Source of the DNA: Kribbella flavida DSM 17836
GTDB lineage: Bacteria > Actinomycetota > Actinomycetes > Propionibacteriales > Kribbellaceae
Length of the DNA stretch: 64,000 nt
NCBI RefSeq assembly: GCF_000024345.1
Contig: NC_013729.1
Span: 2,108,001 to 2,172,000, forward strand
Direction: 5' to 3'
Of the stretch, positions 8,112 to 16,165 are shown piece by piece. The position numbers were made by a program, and so were the translations under genes. The stretch's first letter is position 1. The number at the start of each line of letters is the position of its first letter. The notes under the pieces were generated by a model. The model searched no databases. It was not told the origin of the DNA and saw only the letters and a program-made list of their open reading frames with translations.

Positions 8112-8705
8112 ATGCCGCAATCTGCACCTGACCGGAAGCTGACGCTGACCGAGCAGGCCCGTCGCGCTCAACTGATCGCGGTCACCGTGGACCTGGTCGC
8201 GGAGGTGGGCTACGCGAGCACCTCCTTGGCCAAGATCGCCGAGCGGGCGGGCGTCACCAAGGCCGCGGTGCTGTACTACTACCCGTCGAAGAACGCGCTG
8301 GTGGAGACCGCGCGGGACGAAGTGCTGACGGCTCTGGTCACGGCGGTCGGTGACGCCGTGGACGCGGTCGGCCCCGAGGACTGGCCGGCGGCGTACGTGC
8401 GCACGATGATCGAGCACCTGCGCGACAATCCGCGGCACACCCGGATGATCGTCGAAGCCGCGATCCACACCGGCGCGCCGGCCGATCCCGCCGCCCGCTG
8501 GGGACCGCTGGCCGACATCCTGGCCGCGGCCCGCCGGGCCCGAGACCTCACCGACGACCCGGACCTGCGCTCAGCCGCGATCGTCATCGGCGGCGCCATC
8601 GACGCGATCGTCTCCGAACACATGCACGACCCGTCCTACGACACCACCGCAGCCACAGACCTCGTCCTCACCATGATCGAGCGGACGGTCCTGTCCCGCA
8701 GCTGA
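8112..8705 (+). CDS. TetR-family transcriptional regulator
   Basis: A 197-residue TetR regulator. The helix-turn-helix lies at about residues 20-60 (VTVDLVAEVGYASTSLAKIA, ERAGVTKAAVLYYYPSKNAL), and an alpha-helical ligand domain follows. The TAGAAT hexamer 7 bases upstream supports the ATG at 8112 and a leaderless mRNA; a GTG at 8106 is possible. It probably represses itself and the divergent hydrolase gene through the tandem sites. The ligand is unknown. Confidence 0.9.
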   Translation: MPQSAPDRKLTLTEQARRAQLIAVTVDLVAEVGYASTSLAKIAERAGVTKAAVLYYYPSKNALVETARDEVLTALVTAVGDAVDAVGPEDWPAAYVRTMIEHLRDNPRHTRMIVEAAIHTGAPADPAARWGPLADILAAARRARDLTDDPDLRSAAIVIGGAIDAIVSEHMHDPSYDTTAATDLVLTMIERTVLSRS

Positions 8706-8764
8706 GCCGGGCCAGCCGCTGCCCGTCCGCCTGCGGAAGGGGCGGCCCGGAGGCGGTGAACGCG

Positions 8765-8944
8765 ATGGCTGACGACAAGGCGGAGTACGAGAACCTGACC
8801 CAGGTGTTCAAGGCCGCGGCCGGCACCGTGAACGCGTACCTCGCGGGGTGCGCGGGACGTCAGTCGACCGTCAGCACGAGTTTGCCGCGCGTCCGCCCCT
8901 GCTCGCCGACCTCGTGGGCCGTGGCGGCGTCGGCGAGATCGTAG
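8765..8944 (+). CDS. Possible small ORF or gene remnant
   Basis: A 59-codon frame with a GGAGG site 11 bases before its ATG. The first 28 residues (ADDKAEYENLTQVFKAAAGT onward) look protein-like. The rest overlaps the opposite-strand oxidoreductase and reads like a shadow of it. It may be a truncated gene whose 3' part was lost. I do not recognise it. Confidence 0.25.
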   Translation: MADDKAEYENLTQVFKAAAGTVNAYLAGCAGRQSTVSTSLPRVRPCSPTSWAVAASARS

Positions 8945-9795
8945 GTCGCCTGGATCTCCGGACGCAGCAGCCCGCGCTCGGCGAGTGCGGCCAACTCGCC
9001 GAGCGCGTGCCCGTCGGGCTCCACCAGCAGCGTGCAGGCGTTGACGCCGTACCGTTCGGCGGCCGCGGCGATGTCCGGGGTGACGCCACCGAGGACGGGG
9101 ACCAGCAGGCCGCCGCGGCGGAGTACCGGCATGAGGTCGACGCTGGACGCACCGCCGAGACAGTCGACGACGACGTCGACGTCCCGGACGACGTCCGCCA
9201 CGGTCGTCCGGGTGTAGTCGATCGGTTCGTCCAGGCCGATGCGGCGCAGGAAGTCGTGCTTGCCGGCGCGCGCGGTCCCGATCACGAACGCCCCGCGCGC
9301 CTTGGCGATCTGGACGGCCAGGTGCCCGACGCCGCCGGCGGCCGCGGTGACGAGAACCCGCTGACCCGGCTGGACGTCGGCCAGGTCCACCAGGATCTGC
9401 CAGGCCGTGAGACCGGCCAGCGGCAACGCCGCGGCCTCGACGTGATCCAGAGCCGTCGGTTGCCGGGCGAACTGGCGGGAGGGGCCGGTGACCAACTCGG
9501 CGTACGCACCGGCTTGCAGCGGAAAACGCGGCATGCCGAACACGTCGTCCCCGGGCCGGAACCGGGTCACGCCGACCCCGACCTGTTCGACCACCCCGGC
9601 GACGTCCCAGCCGAGAACGAAGGGCGGTTCCTCGAACATGCCCTCGCCGGCCCGCGTGGCCCAGTCGACCGGGTTCACCCCGGCGGCACGCACCCGGACA
9701 AGGATCTCGGTCGGTCCCGGCTCGGGGTCGGGCAACTCACCCAGGATGAGTACCTCCGGACCGCCGAACCGATCCTGCACAACAGCCCGCATCAC
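8860..9795 (-). CDS. Zinc-independent MDR/quinone-type NADP-dependent oxidoreductase
   Basis: A 311-residue medium-chain reductase. The GroES-like N-terminal domain has AAGVNPVDWATRAG, FVLGWDVAGVVEQVG and RFRPGDDVFG; the Rossmann domain has VLVTAAAGGVGHLAVQIAKARGAFVIGT. The zinc-ligand cysteines of classical alcohol dehydrogenases are absent, which points to a quinone or enone reductase using NADPH. It lies 40 bases downstream of the DJ-1/PfpI gene on the same strand and may share its mRNA. The substrate is not known. Confidence 0.9.
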   Translation of the reverse strand: MMRAVVQDRFGGPEVLILGELPDPEPGPTEILVRVRAAGVNPVDWATRAGEGMFEEPPFVLGWDVAGVVEQVGVGVTRFRPGDDVFGMPRFPLQAGAYAELVTGPSRQFARQPTALDHVEAAALPLAGLTAWQILVDLADVQPGQRVLVTAAAGGVGHLAVQIAKARGAFVIGTARAGKHDFLRRIGLDEPIDYTRTTVADVVRDVDVVVDCLGGASSVDLMPVLRRGGLLVPVLGGVTPDIAAAAERYGVNACTLLVEPDGHALGELAALAERGLLRPEIQATYDLADAATAHEVGEQGRTRGKLVLTVD

Positions 9796-9835
9796 AGCCC
9801 CACCTTCACCTGGAAGCCTTGATTCTCCCGTTCCG

Positions 9836-10471
9836 TCAGTTCACCCGCTGATCGCGGGCAGGTTGTTCAGCGGTTTCGCGGCGCCAGATGTCGCGGTCGG
9901 GGTGGTACTCCATGAACTCGGCGATCTCGGTGGAGAGATCGGCGCCGAGCTCGCGCTCGATGATCCAGAAGGCCAGGTCGATACCGGAGGTGATTCCGCC
10001 GGCCGTGATCAGGTCGCCGTCGTCGACCACGCGGTGAGCCTTGAGGTTCGCGCCCGTCTCCTGCAGGTCTGCCCAAGCGGTGTGATGGGTCGTCGCCGCG
10101 CGGTCCTTGGTCAAGCCGGCGGCGGCGAGCAGCATCGACCCGGTGCAGACCGAGCCGATCCAGCTCAGGTCCGGCGCCAGCTCTGCCAGCCGCGCCGGCA
10201 GTACCCCGCGCTGGACCTCGGCCCAGGCGCCCTTCTCGGCGCGGCTGCCCCAACCTCCGCCCGGCACGCACACCGCGTCCGGGTGCGTCTTTCCCAAGCC
10301 GTCCGTCGCCCGGAACTGCAGCCCGTTCATGCCCGTCACTTCGACCGGACCGTCGAGCCCGACCAAGGTCAGCTCCAGCCGTCCCATCCGGGCCGCGTTG
10401 CCCCAGACCTCGAACGGGCCCATCACATCCATCTCGTCCACACCGTCGAAAACCACGATCTCGATTCGCAT
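9836..10471 (-). CDS. DJ-1/PfpI-family protein (GATase1-like)
   Basis: A 211-residue DJ-1/PfpI-superfamily protein. The nucleophile elbow is IGSVCTGSMLLAAAGL with the reactive Cys; a conserved acidic residue lies in the N-terminal strand (VVFDGVDEMDVMGPFEVW) and a His in ATTHHTAWADL. Members act as isonitrile hydratases, glyoxalases or AraC-fused sensors; this one has no fused DNA-binding domain. The ATG at 10471 is preceded by GAGGGTGG, a good ribosome site. It is upstream of the MDR oxidoreductase and may be cotranscribed. The exact reaction is not assignable. Confidence 0.85.
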   Translation of the reverse strand: MRIEIVVFDGVDEMDVMGPFEVWGNAARMGRLELTLVGLDGPVEVTGMNGLQFRATDGLGKTHPDAVCVPGGGWGSRAEKGAWAEVQRGVLPARLAELAPDLSWIGSVCTGSMLLAAAGLTKDRAATTHHTAWADLQETGANLKAHRVVDDGDLITAGGITSGIDLAFWIIERELGADLSTEIAEFMEYHPDRDIWRRETAEQPARDQRVN

Positions 10472-10591
10472 GCGTCCACCCTCGCGTCCGGCGCGGGACC
10501 GAACCAGTACGCCGATGGCCGAAGTTCGCCAGGAACCGGCCACTCGAGGTGCGCGGTCATCCCTCCAGCTGCCGTCCCGAGGTGAGCAGGA

Positions 10592-11254
10592 TCAACCGAC
10601 GCGGGGCGAGACCAGGCCTGACTGGTAGGCGATCACGACGAGCTGGGCGCGGTCGCGGGCCTGGAGCTTCGACATCGCGCGGCTCACGTGGGTCTTGGCC
10701 GTCGTCGGGCTCAGCACCATCCGTTCGGCGATCTGGTCGTTGCTCAGGCCGTGCGCGACCAGAGCCAGCACCTCACGCTCCCGCGGCGTCAACAACTCCA
10801 ACCCGGCAGTGGACACGACGTCGGGTGGTCGCGCGACGAACTCGCTGATCAGCCGGCGGGTGACCGTCGGCGACAACAGGGCGTCGCCGCGGATCACCAC
10901 CCGCAATGCCTGCAGCAGGTCGACGGGCTCAGTGTCCTTGACCAGGAAGCCGGACGCGCCGGCGCGCAGCGCGTTGAAGACGTACTCGTCGAGACCGTAG
11001 TTGGTGAGGATGACCACGTGCACGTCGGCCAACCGGGCGTCGCCCGCGATGCGACGAGTGGCCTCGATGCCGTCCATCAGCGGCATCTGCACGTCCATCA
11101 GGACCACGTCCGGCCGGTGCTCGACGGCCAGGTCGACACCTTCCACGCCATTGCTGCCCTCGGCAACGACGTCGATGTCGTCCTCGGCGTCGAGCAGGGC
11201 CCGGATGCCGGTCCGGATGAGCGGCTGGTCGTCGACCAGCACCACGCGAATCAC
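10592..11254 (-). CDS. NarL/LuxR-type response regulator
   Basis: A 220-residue response regulator. The receiver domain has the acidic pair in VLVDDQPLIR, the phospho-acceptor Asp in VVLMDVQMPLMDG (about residue 54), and the conserved Lys in GFLVKDTEP. The C-terminal LuxR helix-turn-helix is LTPREREVLALVAHGLSNDQ with ATAKTH-type recognition (SPTTAKTHVSR). It overlaps the histidine kinase gene by 4 bases, so the two are a translationally coupled two-component system. Targets are unknown. Confidence 0.93.
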   Translation of the reverse strand: MIRVVLVDDQPLIRTGIRALLDAEDDIDVVAEGSNGVEGVDLAVEHRPDVVLMDVQMPLMDGIEATRRIAGDARLADVHVVILTNYGLDEYVFNALRAGASGFLVKDTEPVDLLQALRVVIRGDALLSPTVTRRLISEFVARPPDVVSTAGLELLTPREREVLALVAHGLSNDQIAERMVLSPTTAKTHVSRAMSKLQARDRAQLVVIAYQSGLVSPRVG

Positions 11255-12015
11255 AGCTTGTCCGTGGGCAGCTCGGCGACGACCGAGAATCCGCGGGTCT
11301 CTCGCGGCCCGGCCCGCAGCGTGCCGCCGAGCGCGGTCACCCGCTCGCGCATGCCGACCAACCCGTAGCCGGGGACCGGTGGTTGGTGCGCGCAGCTGCC
11401 GTCGTCGTCCACGCGCACGGTCAGGATCGCGTCTCCGTAGCTGATCAGGACGGACGCGGTGGCCGGGCCGGCATGCCGGCTCACGTTGGTGAGCGCCTCC
11501 TGGACGACGCGGTACGCCGCCTGGTCGACCTCGGTCGGCAGCTCACGGCTTCCACCCTCGATCGTGACGGTCGTCGGCAGACCTGAGGCCCGAGCACGTT
11601 CGACGAGCGCCGACAGGCGATCGAGCCCACTGCCGTTGGGGTCGTCGTCGCGCCGCAGTACTTCGAGGGTCGACCGCAGCTCGCGGATCGCGTCGTTGCT
11701 GGCCTCCTGGATCGCCAGCAGAGCGTCCGGCGGCTGCTCGCCGTGCTTGCGGGCGAGGTGGGCGGCCACGCCGGCCTGGACCTTGATCACGGAGATGCTG
11801 TGGGTGAGCGAGTCGTGCAGTTCGCGGGCGATGCGCAGCCGTTCCTCGACCGCGCGGCGCCGGGCCACTTCCTCATGGTTGCGCTCGGCCTCCGCCGCCC
11901 GGTGCTCCACCTCGCGGATGTAGGCGCGCCACTGGACGAAGGCAACCACAGTGATGACGCACGAAACCAGCCAGCCGGTGGCGTACAACCGCTTCCGTCC
12001 TCGCTCAGTTCGCAT
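11251..12015 (-). CDS. NarL-type sensor histidine kinase, short sensor
   Basis: A 254-residue HisKA_3 kinase that should phosphorylate the adjacent response regulator. It has one hydrophobic segment (about residues 14-30), a short coiled linker, the H-box ARELHDSLTHSISVIKVQAG with the phospho-acceptor His, and an HATPase domain ending in GYGLVGMRERVTALGGTL. It lacks the four-helix sensor common in this family, so it may sense at or within the membrane or rely on a partner. The ATG at 12015 gives the basic N-terminus; in-frame sequence upstream adds eight residues. Confidence 0.88.
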   Translation of the reverse strand: MRTERGRKRLYATGWLVSCVITVVAFVQWRAYIREVEHRAAEAERNHEEVARRRAVEERLRIARELHDSLTHSISVIKVQAGVAAHLARKHGEQPPDALLAIQEASNDAIRELRSTLEVLRRDDDPNGSGLDRLSALVERARASGLPTTVTIEGGSRELPTEVDQAAYRVVQEALTNVSRHAGPATASVLISYGDAILTVRVDDDGSCAHQPPVPGYGLVGMRERVTALGGTLRAGPRETRGFSVVAELPTDKL

Positions 12016-12210
12016 ACCGGGAACTGTAGATCCGGCCACGCCGGGCTCGCATCCTCTCCACGGTGTACGTCCCGGCTACTCCCGCCGGCGAGGGTGGCGA
12101 CCGCCGGCCCTCCTTGCCGGGTAGTGCGAGGTGTCTCTGCGCGGACGACGACTTCGGCCATCACGTCGCGAAGGATCGAGGCCCACGAGATCACCGAGCA
12201 AGGAGCGCCC

Positions 12211-13560
12211 GTGAAGCACCGAGTGTCCACCGTAGACCTGCCCGGAGAAGTGCTGATGCCCGGAGACGTCGGGTACACCGAGGCAAGCACCACGTTCTTC
12301 GGGCGGGGCGCCCCCGCCCTCGTCGTGCGGCCGGCCGACGTCGACCAGGTCGTGAGAGCTGTCCGGCGTGCCGCTGCCCATGGACTCACGCTGTCCGTGC
12401 GCTCGGGCGGGCACAGCCTGCTCGCTCACGGCACGAACACCGGCGGCATGGTCCTCGACCTGAGCCGCCTCGACCGGGTCGAGGTCGTCGATCCCGACAC
12501 CCGGCGCGTCCGGGTGGGAGGCGGGGCGACCTGGGGACAGGTCGCCGCCGCGCTGACGCCGTACGGATGGGGCCTGACCGCCGGCGACACCGCCGGCGTC
12601 GGCGTCGGTGGTCTGACCCTCGGTGGCGGGATCGGCTGGATGGTTCGCAAGCACGGCTTGGCGATCGACAACCTGGTCGCGGCCCGGGTGGTCACCGCCG
12701 ACGGCCGGGTGCTGGTGGTCGACGAGCACGAGCATCCCGAGCTGTTCTGGGCCTTGAGGGGTGGCGGGGGCAACTTCGGCGTCGTGGTCGACTTCGACTT
12801 CATCGCCCAGCCGGTCGGCACCGTGCACTTCGGGACGATCACCTACGCGGTAGAGCAGCCGGCCCGGCAGGTCAGCCGGTGGCGCGATCATCTGCGCCAG
12901 GCGCCCGAAGAACTGAGCAGCACGCTGTCGCTGGTACCGCCGCTGTTCGGGATGCCGCCCGCGGTGACGGTCACCGTGTGCTTCGCCGGTGAGGACGCGG
13001 ATGCCGCCGCGGCGGCCATCGAACCGCTCGTCGCCCTCGGGACCGTGACCGACTGGCAGGTGCGCGAGCGGCCCTATGCCGGGATCCTGGAGGAGGTGCA
13101 CGAGCCCCCGGGCCTCCGGGTTGCCGGACGCAACGTGTTGCTGCCGCTGCTGGACGACAGTGCCGTGGCGGCCTTCGTGGCCGCGCACGCCCAGGGGATG
13201 CCGGGCATCGTCAGCCTCCGCAGCCTGGGCGGCGCGTTCTCCCGGGTGCCGGCCGCGGCGACAGCATTCGCGCACCGCGATGCCGAGGCGATGGCGGTCT
13301 GCCTCGCCTTCGTCGAGAAGGAGGCGACCGAGGCCGACGTCGAGCAGGTCCTGCGCCCGTGGACAGCGATCGCGAGCCGGGGCAGCGGCGTGTACCTCAA
13401 CTTCCAGGGCTCCGCCACGGCGGCCGACCTCGCTGCGGCCTACCCGCCGGCGACGTACGCCCGGTTGGTCGCGGTCAAGCGTCGCTACGACCCGGCGAAC
13501 CTCTTCCGGCTGAATCACAACATCGCGCCGGACACGGCAGCCGCCGGCGGAGCGGCCTGA
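12211..13560 (+). CDS. BBE-like FAD-linked oxidase
   Basis: A 449-residue berberine-bridge-type flavoprotein oxidase. The FAD domain contains SVRSGGHSLLAHG, whose His is the usual 8-alpha covalent FAD attachment, and GVGVGGLTLGGGIGW. The Cys that forms the second covalent bond in many BBE enzymes is replaced in GDTAGVGVGG, so I expect single covalent attachment. The C-terminal BBE segment is present (RYDPANLFRLNHNI). An AAGGAG site precedes the GTG at 12211. It heads a probable operon with the DUF6220 gene and the multicopper oxidase. Substrates of such enzymes include sugars and aromatic natural products. Confidence 0.88.
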   Translation: MKHRVSTVDLPGEVLMPGDVGYTEASTTFFGRGAPALVVRPADVDQVVRAVRRAAAHGLTLSVRSGGHSLLAHGTNTGGMVLDLSRLDRVEVVDPDTRRVRVGGGATWGQVAAALTPYGWGLTAGDTAGVGVGGLTLGGGIGWMVRKHGLAIDNLVAARVVTADGRVLVVDEHEHPELFWALRGGGGNFGVVVDFDFIAQPVGTVHFGTITYAVEQPARQVSRWRDHLRQAPEELSSTLSLVPPLFGMPPAVTVTVCFAGEDADAAAAAIEPLVALGTVTDWQVRERPYAGILEEVHEPPGLRVAGRNVLLPLLDDSAVAAFVAAHAQGMPGIVSLRSLGGAFSRVPAAATAFAHRDAEAMAVCLAFVEKEATEADVEQVLRPWTAIASRGSGVYLNFQGSATAADLAAAYPPATYARLVAVKRRYDPANLFRLNHNIAPDTAAAGGAA

Positions 13561-13610
13561 GCGCAGCGTGTCCTCCGGCCCGCTGAATCCAACGTCTTGA
13601 AGGGAACATC

Positions 13611-14075
13611 ATGCGCAGGTTCTTCGTCGTCCTGGCCGCGGTGCTGATGCTTGCTGTCTTCGCACAGTTCTTCCTCGCCGCGATGGGCGCGTTCGACACG
13701 GCGCCCAAGGAAGAGTCGTTCGGGCCGCACCGCGTCCTGGGGTACGTGATCCTCTTGTTCGCTGTCGTACTGACAGTGCTTGCCGCAGTCACCCGCCTGC
13801 CAGGCCGCCTGATCGGGATGACCGGCTTGGCCGGCGGTCTGGTCCTGTTGCAGGCGGTGATCGCGGCGGTGGCCAACGCGTTCGGCGATGCCGGAGCCGC
13901 CGGCAGCACAGCGGGGAAGGTGGTGTTCGGGCTTCACGCCCTCAACGCGCTGATCATCTTCGGAGTGGTTGAGGACGTACTGCGCCGAGCGCGTGAGTTG
14001 ACGCGTCGTCCGGCGGCCGCTTCGACCGCGACCGCCTCCGATTCGATCACGCCGGCCGGCGGACCGGCCCGGTGA
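13611..14075 (+). CDS. DUF6220-like four-helix membrane protein
   Basis: A 154-residue membrane protein with four hydrophobic helices (residues about 5-27, 44-62, 72-91 and 103-122) and His residues near helix ends (FGPHRVLGYVILL, VVFGLHALNALIIFG). The layout resembles DUF6220 or small heme-binding membrane proteins. Its stop overlaps the GTG start of the multicopper oxidase by four bases, so the two are translated together. Function is unknown; a role as membrane partner of the oxidase is plausible. Confidence 0.65.
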   Translation: MRRFFVVLAAVLMLAVFAQFFLAAMGAFDTAPKEESFGPHRVLGYVILLFAVVLTVLAAVTRLPGRLIGMTGLAGGLVLLQAVIAAVANAFGDAGAAGSTAGKVVFGLHALNALIIFGVVEDVLRRARELTRRPAAASTATASDSITPAGGPAR

Positions 14076-16003
14076 CGACGCTGGGATGGATCCTGCTGGA
14101 CCACGGTGTCGCCCTGCTCAGCGTGGCCGCGTGGTTCGCAGCCGGTGTTGCCGCCGCCCTGCGTCAGGCCCGGTTGGCTTGCATCGCTCTGGTGGTGGCG
14201 ATCGTGCTGATCCCGTTGAGGATCTTCACCGTGGCCATGCTGGCCGGCGCCGGCTGGTGGTACGTGCAGGAGAAGGTCCTCTTGAGCCTGCCGATCCTCG
14301 CGGCGAGCGGCCTGGCGGCTGTCGTGGTAGCCGGCCGTCCGCTCGTCACGGCGCGACGAGACCCGAGCACGGTGGTGCCGGCCGGCGGAGTAGTGACCCT
14401 GCTGACCGCGGCCTACGCCGCACTGGCCGGGCTGGCGACGACCTTGCTCGTCGGGTATCCGCTCACGTGGGGCAGCGCGATGATCAGCATCGCGCTCGTG
14501 TGCCTGGCTGCCGTGCTCACCGCTCGCGTGGTCACGCGGTCAGGACACCCTTCAAGTGACGGCGACAGGCCGGCCGTCGGAGGCGCAGAAGTTTCTCGGC
14601 GCAGCGTGCTGCGGATAGCCGGCGGGGTGGTCGCAGGAGGTCTCGGTGGCGCCGGTACCGCGGTGTCGCTCCGGCCCGACGTCGGGCACACGGGACACTC
14701 CCCGTCGACCCTGTCGGTGGCAGACCTGCGCGGGGCGCGCGCACCAGGCCCGGGTGGCACCACGGTCAGACGTGTGCTCACTGCCCAGTCGGCGACCGTA
14801 CGGCTGTCGTCAGGGCAGGCCGTCGACGCGTGGACGTACAACGGACAAGCACCCGGACCGGCGATCGTCGCCACCCAGGGCGACCTGATCGAAGTCACGC
14901 TGCGCAACAAGGACATCGAGGACGGCGTGACCCTGCACTGGCACGGTTACGACGTCGCGTGCGGTGAGGACGGCGTACCGGGCCTCACCCAACCAGTCGT
15001 GACACCGGGCGAGGAGTTCAGGTACCGCTTCCGCGCCGACCAGCTCGGCACGTACTGGTACCACACCCACCAGGCGTCACACATCGGCGTACGCAAGGGC
15101 CTGTACGGAACCCTTGTCGTCCACCCCCGGGTTCGGCAGGAGCGGCAGCTGGACCTGACGCTGCCTCTCCACACCTTCGGCGACACTCTCGTCGTCGCGG
15201 ACCAAGACGGACACACCGACCACACAGCCGAGGCCGGTACGCCGGTGCGGCTCCGTCTGATCAACACCGATCCCGATCCGCACCGGCTGACTCTCTCAGG
15301 TACGCCGTTCCGGGTCACCGCTGTCGACGGGCGAGATCTCAACCACCCGGGCGAGATCAGCGAAGTCGGTCTGCGCCTTCCAGCCGGTGGACGGTACGAC
15401 GTGGAGTTCACGATGCCGCACTCACCGGTGGTGCTGGTGGCCGACGACGTCGTACTGCGGATCGCGCCCGATCGTGCCGCGGCCAGGCCCGAAGCGGCGC
15501 CCGACACCGCCGGCTGGCCGGAGCTCGACCTCCTCCACTACGGAGAACCCGCTCCGGCGGCGTTCGACGCGCGGAAGGCCGACCGGCACTTCACCCTCGT
15601 CCTGGACCGTGGCGTGGCCGTGGTTGACGGGCGACCGGCATACGCGCACACGGTGAACGGGCGCGCGCACCCCTCGATCCCGGATCAGCTGGTTGCCGAG
15701 GGCGACCTCGTCACGTTCACCGTGGTCAACCGGAGTCTGGACACCCATCCCTGGCACCTGCACGGCCACCCCGTGCTGGTCCTGTCCCGCGATGGAGTGC
15801 CCGCAGCGGGAAGCCCGCTGTGGGTGGACACGTTCGACGTGCGTCCCGGGCAAGTGTGGACAGTGGCGTTTCGGGCGACCAATCCGGGGATCTGGATGAA
15901 CCACTGCCACAACCTCCCACACGCCCACGAAGGCATGATGCTGCGGCTCGCATACACCGGCGTCACGACGCCGTACGGCGATGCCCACGCCGGCCACGGC
16001 TAG
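14072..16003 (+). CDS. Multicopper oxidase fused to an N-terminal membrane domain
   Basis: A 643-residue protein. The first ~155 residues hold about five hydrophobic helices. A twin-arginine-like segment follows (SRRSVLRIAGGVVAGGLG, near residue 176), then a cupredoxin-type multicopper oxidase. All copper-ligand blocks are present: HWHG near 288, HTHQASH near 330, HPWHLHGH near 559 and HCHNLPHAHEGM near 611. The Cys of HCHN is the type 1 ligand and a Met follows, as in laccases. It probably oxidises phenols or metals outside the membrane. Fusing a polytopic domain ahead of a Tat-like motif is unusual. Its start overlaps the DUF6220 stop. Confidence 0.9.
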   Translation: MTTLGWILLDHGVALLSVAAWFAAGVAAALRQARLACIALVVAIVLIPLRIFTVAMLAGAGWWYVQEKVLLSLPILAASGLAAVVVAGRPLVTARRDPSTVVPAGGVVTLLTAAYAALAGLATTLLVGYPLTWGSAMISIALVCLAAVLTARVVTRSGHPSSDGDRPAVGGAEVSRRSVLRIAGGVVAGGLGGAGTAVSLRPDVGHTGHSPSTLSVADLRGARAPGPGGTTVRRVLTAQSATVRLSSGQAVDAWTYNGQAPGPAIVATQGDLIEVTLRNKDIEDGVTLHWHGYDVACGEDGVPGLTQPVVTPGEEFRYRFRADQLGTYWYHTHQASHIGVRKGLYGTLVVHPRVRQERQLDLTLPLHTFGDTLVVADQDGHTDHTAEAGTPVRLRLINTDPDPHRLTLSGTPFRVTAVDGRDLNHPGEISEVGLRLPAGGRYDVEFTMPHSPVVLVADDVVLRIAPDRAAARPEAAPDTAGWPELDLLHYGEPAPAAFDARKADRHFTLVLDRGVAVVDGRPAYAHTVNGRAHPSIPDQLVAEGDLVTFTVVNRSLDTHPWHLHGHPVLVLSRDGVPAAGSPLWVDTFDVRPGQVWTVAFRATNPGIWMNHCHNLPHAHEGMMLRLAYTGVTTPYGDAHAGHG

Positions 16004-16165
16004 GCACTGGCGAGCGGCTGGGCCGCAGTACGTGAGACATGGGCGGTCCACATGCGGGGGAGCGCGAACCTGCTGCATCCGCTCCTCGGCGAAGGATCGC
16101 CGCCTCGACGGCCCACGGCAGCGCGAACAGTTCCCGTCGCGGGCGTGGTGGGTGATGCTGGTCGG

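Noticed and set aside
12076..13518. 480-codon minus-strand open frame
   Set aside because: Antisense to the FAD oxidase, which has complete FAD-binding and BBE motifs.
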